This document shows, piece after piece, positions 45,929 to 54,187 of a stretch of DNA of 64,000 nt (positions within the stretch are counted from its first letter, which is position 1; the number at the start of each line of letters is the position of its first letter). The stretch spans positions 1 through 64,000 of the forward strand of contig CALEZT010000089.1 of NCBI GenBank assembly GCA_937927975.1. Direction: 5' to 3'. The notes below the pieces were generated by a model. It saw only the letters and a program-made list of their open reading frames with translations, was not told where the DNA came from and searched no databases. Origin of the DNA: an uncultured Phycisphaerales bacterium (GTDB lineage Bacteria; Planctomycetota; Phycisphaerae; Sedimentisphaerales; Anaerobacaceae). A program made the position numbers and the translations under genes.

Positions 45929-46375
45929 TCAGCGTCTCGTCGCCTTGGAATGTCGCACCGGGGCTTGGTCGCGTTTTTCCTTGCGGTCCTCCAGCAGCTT
46001 CATGGCCTTCTTGACGTCGGAGACCTTCAGGACCCCGGTCGTCCGCCCGCCTTCGGCGCCGGCGGTGCAGTAGGCATAGGAGATGTTCACGTGGCCGACC
46101 GCGAGCTTCTCGGCCACGACCGCCAAGGCGCCCGCCTTGTTCGCCAGGTTCACGCACAGAACATCCGTCTCATTGAAAGGCATGTTCAGCCGGGCCAGGA
46201 CCTCGCGAGCCTTCTGCGGTTCCTCGAACACCACCCGCATGACGCCGTTTTCAGCGGAGTCCATCATGGTGATCGCGACGATGTTGACCTTGACCTTTGC
46301 GAACTCGGCCAAAGCCTGCGCCAGCACGCCGGGCTTGTTGACCATGAACACCGAAAACTGCGAAGCTATGTACAT
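45929..46375 (-). CDS. tandem ACT-domain protein
   Basis: 148 residues with two ACT domains: FSVFMVNKPGVLAQALAEFAKVKVNIVAITM (1-75) and VLCVNLANKAGALAVVAEKLAVGHVNISYAY (76-130), then a basic tail. Free-standing tandem ACT proteins bind amino acids and regulate enzymes or transcription. GGAAAGG lies upstream of the ATG. A good promoter (46479-46507) is 104 bases before the start. Which ligand it senses is not evident. Confidence 0.88.
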   Translation of the reverse strand: MYIASQFSVFMVNKPGVLAQALAEFAKVKVNIVAITMMDSAENGVMRVVFEEPQKAREVLARLNMPFNETDVLCVNLANKAGALAVVAEKLAVGHVNISYAYCTAGAEGGRTTGVLKVSDVKKAMKLLEDRKEKRDQAPVRHSKATRR

Positions 46376-46478
46376 TCTGCCGCCTTTCCACCTTCCATCG
46401 TGTCGAAACGTGGTTCCGTCGAAGACCAGGGCCCCCGCCCTGCGCGAACGGGTCGCAACCCGGGCCTTCACAAAGGGT

Positions 46479-46507
46479 ATTATTCCCCGAAGGGTATCCG
46501 TGTTCAA
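46479..46507 (-). promoter_or_regulatory. promoter of the ACT-domain gene
   Basis: Reverse strand TTGAAC (46502-46507), 17 bases, AATAAT (46479-46484). The predicted start lies about 97 bases before the ATG. Confidence 0.6.
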
Positions 46508-46601
46508 TCGGAATTTTGGCCGCGTCCGACTCTGAGGGCTGTTGTGACGGCGCCTCGCAAATTCTCGCGTGGCGATTGTTGGGAAATCGTTGGAGGAGGG
46601 A

Positions 46602-46630
46602 TTGACGCCGCGACATGCCACCACTACAAT
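46602..46630 (+). promoter_or_regulatory. strong sigma-70-like promoter of the ECF sigma operon leader
   Basis: TTGACG (46602-46607), 17 bases, TACAAT (46625-46630), with a predicted start near 46637. It would drive the 46637-46809 leader and the sigma factor gene. It lies back to back with the ACT-gene promoter. Confidence 0.75.
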
Positions 46631-46641
46631 AACGAATAATC

Positions 46642-46706
46642 AGACTACAAGCCCCTGGGTAGTCTCGCTTCCTCTCCCTCCGTTTGCTCAGGGGCTTTTT
46701 CTTTTT
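46642..46706 (+). terminator. attenuator-like hairpins in the sigma factor leader
   Basis: AGCCCCTG (46650-46657) pairs perfectly with CAGGGGCT (46689-46696), followed by a T-rich run (46696-46706): an intrinsic terminator about 60 bases after the predicted start. AGACTAC (46642-46648) pairs perfectly with GTAGTCT (46659-46665), enclosing the left arm of the terminator, so the two helices cannot form independently. This fits an attenuator or a short terminated RNA. The loop between them is pyrimidine-rich. Confidence 0.65.
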
Positions 46707-46809
46707 CCAGCCAAGGGTCGGTCCACATCCCCCAGTGCCCGGACGGGGCGGAGGATCTGCCTTCGCAGGCGCATTTTTCTGTAAGTGCCGGCCGGGACGC
46801 GAGTCTAAT

Positions 46810-47382
46810 ATGTCGGCCATGGCAGAGATACTCACAGAACCGGACCTGGCGGTTCAATTTCGCCGGGGAGAGGATTCCGCCTTCGACAAGATCGTGGAGC
46901 GGCACGCGGCCGAGGTCGCGGCCCTGGCGAATCGTCTCCTTGGCTGGCCTGGCGACGTCGACGACGTCGTGCAGGAGGTGTTCCTCGCGGCGTTTCTCGG
47001 CCTGCGGAAGTTCCGGGGCGACTGCCGCCTGCGGACCTGGCTCTTTGCCATCACGGTGAACAAGTGCCACAGTTGGCGGTTGCGGCGAAGGCGGATGTCG
47101 CCTGTTCGGGTGATCAGCGATTCTGACGATCTGTCGGGCATGGATCGAAGCAGCGACAGGGCGGCCATGGACGAGGAGACCTTCGCCAGGGTCCGGCGGG
47201 CGGTCCAGACCCTGCCGCGAAAGTATCGAGAGGTCGTCGTTTTGAAGTACCTTCAGGGACTGGAAGCCCAGGAAGCCTGCGAACTGCTCGGCCTGACGGT
47301 CAACGCGATGGAGGTCCGACTCAATCGCGCCAGGGCCAGGCTCAAAGAGCAGTTGGGGGATTTGTTCGAGGAGAAGCCATGA
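46810..47382 (+). CDS. ECF-type RNA polymerase sigma factor
   Basis: 190-residue sigma-70 family protein with regions 2 and 4 only. Region 2 is DVDDVVQEVFLAAFLGLRKF and FRGDCRLRTWLFAITVNKC; region 4 is LPRKYREVVVLKYLQGLEAQEACELLGLTVNAMEVRLNRARARLKE. It directs transcription of an unknown regulon. The start is ATG 46810 or 46819; neither has a strong ribosome site. The leader has a promoter and attenuator-like structure. The stop overlaps the next gene's ATG by four bases. Confidence 0.92.
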   Translation: MSAMAEILTEPDLAVQFRRGEDSAFDKIVERHAAEVAALANRLLGWPGDVDDVVQEVFLAAFLGLRKFRGDCRLRTWLFAITVNKCHSWRLRRRRMSPVRVISDSDDLSGMDRSSDRAAMDEETFARVRRAVQTLPRKYREVVVLKYLQGLEAQEACELLGLTVNAMEVRLNRARARLKEQLGDLFEEKP

Positions 47383-47960
47383 ACGAGGAACGGATCAAGA
47401 GACTGCTTCGAGGCGCCGACGATCGGGCAGGCCCGCCGGCTTTCGGCCGGGTCAGTGCGGCCGAGGTCCGCAGGCGGGTTCATCGCCGACGGATCGTCAG
47501 GACCGCGATGCCTCTGACGGCTGCCGCCGTGGTGGCGGTGACCATCGCTGTTCTGACCCTGTCCACGAAGGAACGGGAGCCTGGGGTGGTTTCCGAACCC
47601 CAGAAGATCGCCTCTCTGGAGGAGCAGGTCAGGCAGTTGCAGGAGCGAACGGACGCGACGCTCAAGCTCGTGCAGGATGTACTCGAACAGGATCGCCGCC
47701 AGCGGCGCCTGGCCGAGGCGGAGGCGGAACTGGCGAGCACCCCCGACCCGATGGAGCAGGTCGAGCGGCAGGTGGACAAGACCGCCTTTCTGCTGATCTA
47801 CCGGGCGGACCGGCTCTACAAGGAGCTGAACCAGACCGAATCGGCAGTCGCGGCCTACAAGGAGATCATCCAGCTATTCCCGACGAACCGCTGGGCCGAG
47901 GTCGCCAAGGAGCGGCTGGCGGAAATCGACGAACACGAAAGAGACCAGATTGGCTCATAA
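47379..47960 (+). CDS. membrane anti-sigma-like protein with TPR-like tail
   Basis: 193 residues: an N-terminal cytoplasmic part (1-38, basic end RRRVHRRRI), one transmembrane helix (about 43-62, MPLTAAAVVAVTIAVLTL), a coiled coil (SLEEQVRQLQERTDATLKLVQDVLEQ) and a helical end resembling a TPR (DRLYKELNQTESAVAAYKEIIQLFPTNRWAEVAKERL). It lacks the zinc-binding His/Cys of ZAS anti-sigmas. The ATGA overlap with the sigma gene supports a sigma/anti-sigma pair, by inference. It probably sequesters the sigma factor at the membrane. Confidence 0.75.
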   Translation: MNEERIKRLLRGADDRAGPPAFGRVSAAEVRRRVHRRRIVRTAMPLTAAAVVAVTIAVLTLSTKEREPGVVSEPQKIASLEEQVRQLQERTDATLKLVQDVLEQDRRQRRLAEAEAELASTPDPMEQVERQVDKTAFLLIYRADRLYKELNQTESAVAAYKEIIQLFPTNRWAEVAKERLAEIDEHERDQIGS

Positions 47961-47971
47961 GGAGAGTTCTC

Positions 47972-49138
47972 ATGACTAACACGAGACAAACGACCGGGCT
48001 GTTGTTGATGCTTGCCGCGACCCTAATGCTTGCCCCGCTGGCTCTGGCCCAAGAGACCGCGGCCGATGCGAACAGTGTTGCATCGCCTTCCGGGAAGCGG
48101 TTGGCGCGCTGTCTTCTGAGGATCGCTGGCCAGCAGAACGTAGTCTCATTCAACGACCAGATCATCCATCAATTCCTCTATGGCGACAGTGCGCGCCGTC
48201 GCATCATCAAGAACGTGCTCGGCACGATTCCTCAATCGGCGTTTGGCGGCTCAAGTCGGTTCGTCGAAGTCAGGACGCTGGAGCGACAGGCGTCAGAGTC
48301 CTCCAACGAGATCAGCGTCCTTCTGTCGCTGGAGGTATTCCTCCCGTCTGTGGTCAAGCCGGTAGCTGAGGAGTTTCTGAAAGCTGTCGTGTCGAACTTC
48401 CGCGAGGCGGTGGAGGTGGTCTACAGGAGCGAGTATGATCGCCTGGCCAGCCAAACGCGGGTTACGCAAGAGCAGATCGCGTACGCGGAGCGGGAGCTCA
48501 AGGAGATTCAACGCTCGCTTATGGAGTTCTCCGACAGGGACTTCTCGTACGAGGGCCTCCGCGAGAGCATCACGCTCCTCAACGCCCAGGTGCAGGACCT
48601 CCGGATGGAGAGGGCATTGCGGGAAGCACGCCGCGAGAGCATTCTGAAACGCATTGCGGAGATCCAAACGGATGCGGACAGGACCCTTCGCGACGATATG
48701 ATTGCGACCGAACTGGGCCAGATCATTGAGCGTCGCATGGCCGAGTTGAAGAACGCGAAGGCCAAGGTGGATGCGGGGATGCTGCCGCAGGGGGACTTGG
48801 CGGCTCTGGAGGATAAGCTGGCTATGGCGAGGATCGACCTGGCCCGCCGCCGGGAGGAACTGGCCAAGACCGGCAGCGCCGCGGGCCTGGGACAGTTGAC
48901 TTCGGAGTTGACGACCATCACCCTCGAAAAGGACCGCATGGAGGCCAAAGAGCAACAGCTCAGGCGGCAGCTCGACCAGGCGAGGGCCATGCTGGAGCGA
49001 TCCGCCGACTACGAACGGTTGGAGATCAAATGCGACGTCGCCAGGAAGAACTTGATGGAGGCCGAAGCTCTGAACAGCAAGGCCAATCAGCGGCTTCGCA
49101 TGTTCCAGATGCCCACGATCACGGTCGTCGGCGAGTGA
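47972..49138 (+). CDS. exported coiled-coil protein
   Basis: 388 residues: signal peptide (about 1-26, ending LALAQ), a globular part (about 40-150) and a long coiled-coil region (about 155-370, e.g. EQIAYAERELKEIQRSLMEF, LTTITLEKDRMEAKEQQLRRQL). It ends with PTITVVGE. The shape recalls TolC-like or chain-length regulator proteins but without their membrane anchors. It is 11 bases after the anti-sigma gene, with a GGAG site, so it belongs to the same operon and may be the sensor or effector. No family is recognised. Confidence 0.7.
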   Translation: MTNTRQTTGLLLMLAATLMLAPLALAQETAADANSVASPSGKRLARCLLRIAGQQNVVSFNDQIIHQFLYGDSARRRIIKNVLGTIPQSAFGGSSRFVEVRTLERQASESSNEISVLLSLEVFLPSVVKPVAEEFLKAVVSNFREAVEVVYRSEYDRLASQTRVTQEQIAYAERELKEIQRSLMEFSDRDFSYEGLRESITLLNAQVQDLRMERALREARRESILKRIAEIQTDADRTLRDDMIATELGQIIERRMAELKNAKAKVDAGMLPQGDLAALEDKLAMARIDLARRREELAKTGSAAGLGQLTSELTTITLEKDRMEAKEQQLRRQLDQARAMLERSADYERLEIKCDVARKNLMEAEALNSKANQRLRMFQMPTITVVGE

Positions 49139-49817
49139 GGCGGGCCTGCACCTTATCGCCGGCCAACTCCCGCAGGGCGTCGGCGGCGATCCAGCGTGCG
49201 GCTTTCGAATCGATCCGGCGGATGCGTTCACCGGCTTGAATCGCAAGCGCGTTCAAATGCCGATTTCGTTTGCCGATCTGACGCAGGGCCCAGTTGACCG
49301 CCTTCTTGACGAAGTTCCGCTCGTCGGTCGCGTGACTCTCGATCAAGGACAGGAAGACCTCGAACCGCTCGTTCGGAGCCTTCTTGTCGTGTACGGCCAA
49401 TGCCGCCATGAGCACGAAGCCCGCCCGCTTGACGTACTCCTCGGAACGGTCGATCCACTCGGTCGCTTTGTCCCAGGCGTAAGGGGTCTTGTCGAACAGG
49501 CATCCGCAGGCAGAGTCGCAGACGGCCCAGGTGTCGAAGTCCTGTGCCCAGCGGTCCATCTGCTCCGTCGTGACTTGTTTCGGGTCGTCGATCAGTGCCG
49601 CCAGGATGCGGGCGTCGTGGACGCCGGTCCGCCAGAGCAGTCCTGCAAGGTGGTGGTCTTTGCCGAGTTCCTTGGCGATCTGACGAAGCTGCGGCGCGGA
49701 GACTCCGAACGCTTTCTTCGTGCGGATCCCGTACCGGGCCATGCCCTCGACGTTCCTGGGATCGCCCAGCGATCGAAGCCGTTCGAGGATTTCCTTGCAT
49801 GTGAACTGCGTCGGCAT
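49119..49817 (-). CDS. AlkD-like DNA alkylation repair protein
   Basis: 232-residue HEAT-like repeat protein of the DNA alkylation repair family. MARYGIRTKKAFGVSAPQLRQIAKELGKDH, LAGLLWRTGVHDARILAALI and the WDKATEWIDRSEEYVKRAGFVLMAAL block, together with NFVKKAVNWALRQIGKRN, are the family pattern. AlkD excises bulky alkylated bases without base flipping; some family members only bind DNA. The last 20 bases overlap the convergent coiled-coil gene. Start at ATG 49817, MPTQFTCKEI. Cytoplasmic. Confidence 0.88.
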   Translation of the reverse strand: MPTQFTCKEILERLRSLGDPRNVEGMARYGIRTKKAFGVSAPQLRQIAKELGKDHHLAGLLWRTGVHDARILAALIDDPKQVTTEQMDRWAQDFDTWAVCDSACGCLFDKTPYAWDKATEWIDRSEEYVKRAGFVLMAALAVHDKKAPNERFEVFLSLIESHATDERNFVKKAVNWALRQIGKRNRHLNALAIQAGERIRRIDSKAARWIAADALRELAGDKVQARLTRRRP

Positions 49818-49993
49818 ACCATGGATATAGCAGGGAACGCAGCGATCCGCCAACTAGAATTGGAGGGCGATATGAACAAAGAGCAATTCCGAGCGATACT
49901 GCGTGGTCCTTCAGACGGTCGCCCAGGCGACGACCGTCAAGGCGACGCGAGTCCCTCCCGGCCCCGGAGCTTCGTGACGCGGCGGCGCCGGGC

Positions 49994-50109
49994 TCAGAAC
50001 CGAAAGACCAGTCCCACGTTGACGCCGAAACCGTCTAGACCGGCCGCGTCCACGCTCACCAGGTCGATGGGCTTGACTGGCAGCTTCGCTCCGCCACCCT
50101 GGCCGTCGG
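49994..50109 (-). pseudogene. possible tail of an outer-membrane beta-barrel gene
   Basis: Reverse-strand translation directly behind the FAD oxidoreductase stop reads GGGAKLPVKPIDLVSV, then GFGVNVGLVFRF and stop. A last strand ending in phenylalanine is typical of outer-membrane barrels. There is no start or upstream part, so this would be a leftover. The nearby forward ATG at 49872 with a GGAGGG site also opens a frame with no conserved content; the rest of the 49818-50109 gap shows nothing else. Confidence 0.35.
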
Positions 50110-51531
50110 TCAGGCCGGGGGGATGTTGAGCAAGCCCTCGAACAGGTTGTTGGGGTCGTATCCGGCCTTGACGTCGCGTAGACGATCAAGGTTCGGCCCG
50201 TAGGCTTCCCTCAGGAGCTTGTCGCGATCTTCGATGAACCCAGGGAAGTTCAGGTACGCGCCGCGGCTGAACCGCTGCATGTCGCCAAAGACCTCTCTCG
50301 ACCAGGCGATATTGACGTCCGATTGCCCGGGGTCGGTCCAGTTGGACTCGATGGCCAGCGCGAATCGAGCGTCTCTGCGGGCGTAAGCGGTCCGGTCCAC
50401 CGGGATGCGGTTCATCGCGCCGCCGAGGAACCACAGGTCCAGCGAGGTCAAGGGTGAGGGCCGAGTCCCTGCGTGGTGGAGCAGGGCGTCGATCACCTCA
50501 TCATCCAGGCGGTTGAGGTACGCGGATTTCCAGTAATAGAGCATGCCGTCGGGATAGTCGGCGTCGAAGAACCTCTGCACGTCGAGATACCGTCGAGGGC
50601 CGCTCAGGTCTGCGACGGGTTTGACGATTTCCCGCAGCGGCCGGAGGACTTGCTCGCCTTCTTCGAACGGTCCAGACCAGCATCCGAGCAGAATCACAAC
50701 GGGTTGGCCCTGGTATTCCGGAGCAATGGACTCTTCCTGCGGCGCGTTCCACAAGGTGGCCAGGACGCCCAGATGCTCGGGAGCGTCGATCATGTAGTCG
50801 TAAAGGAACTTCAACACCTTCCGACCTTGCGCAATCGGGTAGATCGTCGTCAGGAACCATACTTCGGGCCCGACGGGATAGGCCTGGAACTCGAACGTCG
50901 TGACGACGCCGAAGTTGCCGCCGCCGCCGCGAAGGGCCCAGAAGAGATCCGGGTGCTCCGCGTGGCTGGCCCGGACCAGATGGCCGTCCGCGGTGACGAC
51001 CTCGGCCGCGATCAGGTTGTCCAGGCTCAGGCCGTACCTGCGGGTCAGCCAGCCCATGCCGCCGTGGAGCGTCAGGCCGGCGACGCCGGTGGCGGTGACC
51101 AGGCCCAGCGGCGCCGCCAGTCCGAATGCCTGTGTCTCGTGGTCGATGTCGCCCAGGATCGCGCCGCCTTGCGCCTGCACGATCCGGTTGACCGGGTCCA
51201 CGTGAACCGCCCGCATTCGCGAGAGGTCGATGACCAGACCGTCGTCGCAGACGGCGCGGCCGGCGACGTTGTGGCCGCCGCCTCGAACCGAGAATGGAAC
51301 CGCGCGCTCCCTCGCGAAGTTGACGGCCGCCATGACGTCGGCGGTTCCGGAGCACCGCGCGATCATCGCGGGCCGCTTGTCGATCATTCCATTCCAGACC
51401 CGGCGTGCTTCGTCATACTCCGGATCGTCGCGGCATATCAACTGTCCCCGAAACGATTGCGCGAGCTGCGACGTCTCATTCGCGTCGAGCAGGGCATCGG
51501 GATCTGCCTTCTGTAACTGTACCGAACTCAT
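50110..51531 (-). CDS. FAD-linked oxidoreductase, berberine bridge enzyme-like
   Basis: 473-residue PCMH-type flavoprotein. RGGGHNVAGRAVCDDGLVIDLS gives the FAD-binding site with the histidine that is covalently linked in many members. TGVAGLTLHGGMGWLTRRYGLSLDNL and GGGGNFGVVTTFEF follow, and the C-terminal berberine-like segment GYDPNNLFEGLLNIPP closes it. It oxidises a sugar, alcohol or polyphenol with O2 or another acceptor. No signal peptide, cytoplasmic. I start at ATG 51531: AAGGAG lies seven bases before it, within what used to be the coding sequence of a truncated paralogue. Confidence 0.92.
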   Translation of the reverse strand: MSSVQLQKADPDALLDANETSQLAQSFRGQLICRDDPEYDEARRVWNGMIDKRPAMIARCSGTADVMAAVNFARERAVPFSVRGGGHNVAGRAVCDDGLVIDLSRMRAVHVDPVNRIVQAQGGAILGDIDHETQAFGLAAPLGLVTATGVAGLTLHGGMGWLTRRYGLSLDNLIAAEVVTADGHLVRASHAEHPDLFWALRGGGGNFGVVTTFEFQAYPVGPEVWFLTTIYPIAQGRKVLKFLYDYMIDAPEHLGVLATLWNAPQEESIAPEYQGQPVVILLGCWSGPFEEGEQVLRPLREIVKPVADLSGPRRYLDVQRFFDADYPDGMLYYWKSAYLNRLDDEVIDALLHHAGTRPSPLTSLDLWFLGGAMNRIPVDRTAYARRDARFALAIESNWTDPGQSDVNIAWSREVFGDMQRFSRGAYLNFPGFIEDRDKLLREAYGPNLDRLRDVKAGYDPNNLFEGLLNIPPA

Positions 51532-51540
51532 ATCCACACT

Positions 51541-51810
51541 CCTTGTGACCGCCGCCGCGGACGGCTAGGAGCAGGCCGTTGTCGCGGGCGAAGTTCACGC
51601 ACGTGATCACATCCGCGACGTCGATGCAGCGGGCGATCAAGCGGGGATGCTTATCGATCATTCCGTTGTAGACCCGCCGGGCGGATTCGTAGGCTTCGTC
51701 CCCCGGCTGGATCAACTCTCCTCGCAGATTCGCGTCGAACTGCGCGATCGTGTGTTGTCGTCGAGGGCGATCTCGACGTCTGCGGTGGTCCTGAGCAGCA
51801 CCTTGGCCAT
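51541..51810 (-). pseudogene. truncated tandem paralogue of the FAD oxidoreductase
   Basis: From ATG 51810 the translation starts MAKVLLRTTADVEIALDD. After a frameshift near 51755 it continues IAQFDANLRGELIQPGDEAYESARRVYNG and MIDKHPRLIARCIDVADVITCVNFARDNG, ending RGGGHK. This matches residues about 20-95 of the intact neighbour (RRVWNGMIDKRPAMIARC, RGGGHNVAG). Everything after the FAD-binding loop is missing, and the intact gene begins immediately. It looks like a recombination between tandem copies. Confidence 0.85.
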
Positions 51811-51871
51811 GTCAGACTCCGTTTCACTTGATGGGCATGGGACGCATAGGACGGATAGGACCTATAAGACC

Positions 51872-52435
51872 TTACTCCATTGGCTCGACTTCGATGTCCA
51901 CGTTGACGCCGTGGGTGAGCGTGTTGAACACCGGCGAGAACTCCGCCAATCGCCTCAGCTTCGCGATGTTCTCGGGATCGCCCTTGGCGCGGAACTTGAC
52001 GCGGATGTTGGTGTAGCCTTTGGGGACGTCGTTGTCCAACCCCAGGAAGCCTCGCAGGTCGATATCGCCTTCGAGCTCCGACTCAAGCTCTTCGACGTGG
52101 ATGCCCCGCACGGCGGCGTGGGCGATCATGCTCGTCGTGATGCAGCCCGCCAGGGCGTTCAGGAGATGCTCGACCGGATTGGGAGCCTGATCGTCGCCCG
52201 CCAGCATGGGGGGCTCATCGGCGTCGAGCTCGAAGGCTTGCTGATGGTTCCGCTCCTCGCCTGCGGCGTAGAAGTCATCGATACGGGTCCGGTTGTGAGC
52301 GCCTCCGATCCATTTGTTGGTCGCCCGAAATTTGCACTTGCCGAGCGAGGGATCCTGTTTGAGCGCGCTGACCGTGTTCTGGAGAGTCTCCAGATCGATC
52401 CCATTTATCGTAGCCGCTGTGTTGTGTTGTGCCAT
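51872..52435 (-). CDS. OsmC-family protein
   Basis: 187-residue OsmC/Ohr fold protein. The family cysteine region is NPVEHLLNALAGCITTSMIAHA; IHVEELESELEGDIDLRGFLGL and the end SPVFNTLTHGVNVDIEVEPME are typical of the OsmC subfamily related to YhfA. The usual role is reduction of organic hydroperoxides through two cysteines, and here Cys in LAGC is the best candidate for one; the other is not certain. Cytoplasmic, with no membrane segment. AGGAGG precedes the ATG. A short run of GGACGCATA/GGACCTATA-like tandem units (about 51838-51870) lies at its 3' end. Confidence 0.88.
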   Translation of the reverse strand: MAQHNTAATINGIDLETLQNTVSALKQDPSLGKCKFRATNKWIGGAHNRTRIDDFYAAGEERNHQQAFELDADEPPMLAGDDQAPNPVEHLLNALAGCITTSMIAHAAVRGIHVEELESELEGDIDLRGFLGLDNDVPKGYTNIRVKFRAKGDPENIAKLRRLAEFSPVFNTLTHGVNVDIEVEPME

Positions 52436-52550
52436 GACTGAAACCTCCTTACATCTGAAATTGTGTACGTGGTGCAGATACAGATGCAGGAGGCGGCAGT
52501 TTGTAGAGATTTTCCGCAGAGCGACTCAGCTTTTTCCTGACCGGCGTTTC

Positions 52551-54161
52551 TCAATGCCGGAAATGGCGTTTTCCAGTGAAGACCATGGCGATGCCGTACT
52601 TGTCCGCGGCGGCGATCACCTCGTCGTCCTTCTTGGACCCGCCGGGTTGGACGATGCAGGCGATGTCGTTCTCGGCCGCGTTGTCCACGTTGTCCGGGAA
52701 GGGGAAGAACGCGTCGGAGGCCATTGCGGCGCCTTTGGTCTCGCTGCCGGCGTGCTTCATCGCGATCAGGCCGGACTCGACGCGGTTCATCTGGCCGACG
52801 CCGATGCCCAGGATTCGCTTGTTCTTGGCCAGTACGATGGTGTTGCTCTTGGCGTGTTTGGCGACCAGCCAGGCGACCCGCAGGTCTTCGAGCTGCTCCG
52901 GCGTGGGACGCAGTTTCGTCGGGAACGTCAGGACGTTGGGTTCCCAGCCGACCAGGTCGCGCTTCTGCAGGAGCAGGCCGCCGACGATGTGGCGAACGTC
53001 GAATTCGTTGGCGTCGATCCGGGACCGGTCGATCGGGCCGGTCTCGATCAACCGCACCCGGCTGCCCCAGACCTTGAGGGTCCTGATGATCTCGATCGCG
53101 TCCTCATTGAACCGCGGCGCGACGATCACTTCAGCGAAAAACCCGCTGGCGCCCAGGGCCTTGCCGAACCGGCCGTAGGATTCCATGATGGTGCGGGCCA
53201 GCTCGACGTCCACCGTTCGGTTGACCGCGATGATCCCGCCGAACGCGCTGACGACATCGCCTTCATATGCCTTGCGATAGGCGACGTTGATGTCGTCGTC
53301 GATGGCGCAGCCGCACGGATTGAGGTGCTTGACGACCACCGCCGCGGGTTCGTCGAATTCCTTGGCCAGCTCGAACGCTGCGTTGGCGTCGAGGAGGTTG
53401 TTGAAGCTGATCTCGGTGTCGCCGGTCATGAGCTTGCCTGCGCTGACGGAGGGCTCGCCGGTCCGGGGCTGCTTGTACAGGGCTGCGGTCTGGTGGGGGT
53501 TCTCGCCGTAGCGGAGGGTCGCTTCCTTGGTCAAAGCGATGGAGATCCGATCGGGGAACTCGACGCCCGCCTGGGCATTGAGGTACTTGGCGATCGCGGC
53601 GTCGTAACCGGCGGTCAGGGTGAATGCTGCACGGGCCAGGTCCTCTCGCAGCTTGCTGCCGATGGCGCCGTTGTTGTTCCGCATTTGCTCAACAACTCTC
53701 GCATACTGATCGGGGCTGGTGACGATTGCGACGAATTTGTGATTCTTGGCTGCTGAGCGGACCATGCTGGGACCGCCGATATCGATGTTCTCGATGGCCT
53801 CCTCGAGCGTGCAGCCGGGCTTGGCCACCGTCTGCTCGAACGGATAGAGATTCACGCAGACCAGGTCGATGGGGTCGATGCCGTGCTTGTGCATTGCCTG
53901 CACGTGCTCGGCCTTGTCACGCAGGGCCAGCAGGCCGCCGTGGATCTTAGGGTGCAGCGTCTTGACCCGGCCGTCCATCATCTCAGGGAATCCGGTGACC
54001 GAGTCGATGGGGACGACTTTTATCCCCGCCTCCGTGAGGCTCTTGGCGGTGCCGCCGGTGCTGATGATCTTGACGCCCATCTGAGCGAGCGTCCTGGCGA
54101 AATCGACCACTCCCGTCTTGTCGGAGACGCTGATGAGCGCTGTCTTGATGGCGATATCCAT
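52551..54161 (-). CDS. purH: bifunctional AICAR formyltransferase/IMP cyclohydrolase
   Basis: 536-residue enzyme of the last two steps of IMP synthesis. The N-terminal cyclohydrolase domain (1-about 200) has ALISVSDKTG, ISTGGTAKSL and GRVKTLHPKIHGGLL. The C-terminal transformylase has LRYGENPHQTAALY, VVKHLNPCGCA and AFGGIIAVNR, and ends DAFFPFPDNVDNAAE, IVQPGGSKKDDEVI and MVFTGKRHFRH. I start at ATG 54161, MDIAIKTALISVSDK, with GGGAG upstream. Cytoplasmic; one of the most secure calls in the window. Confidence 0.98.
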   Translation of the reverse strand: MDIAIKTALISVSDKTGVVDFARTLAQMGVKIISTGGTAKSLTEAGIKVVPIDSVTGFPEMMDGRVKTLHPKIHGGLLALRDKAEHVQAMHKHGIDPIDLVCVNLYPFEQTVAKPGCTLEEAIENIDIGGPSMVRSAAKNHKFVAIVTSPDQYARVVEQMRNNNGAIGSKLREDLARAAFTLTAGYDAAIAKYLNAQAGVEFPDRISIALTKEATLRYGENPHQTAALYKQPRTGEPSVSAGKLMTGDTEISFNNLLDANAAFELAKEFDEPAAVVVKHLNPCGCAIDDDINVAYRKAYEGDVVSAFGGIIAVNRTVDVELARTIMESYGRFGKALGASGFFAEVIVAPRFNEDAIEIIRTLKVWGSRVRLIETGPIDRSRIDANEFDVRHIVGGLLLQKRDLVGWEPNVLTFPTKLRPTPEQLEDLRVAWLVAKHAKSNTIVLAKNKRILGIGVGQMNRVESGLIAMKHAGSETKGAAMASDAFFPFPDNVDNAAENDIACIVQPGGSKKDDEVIAAADKYGIAMVFTGKRHFRH

Positions 54162-54187
54162 CTCTTGATTCTCCCTGTTCTTTCTTG

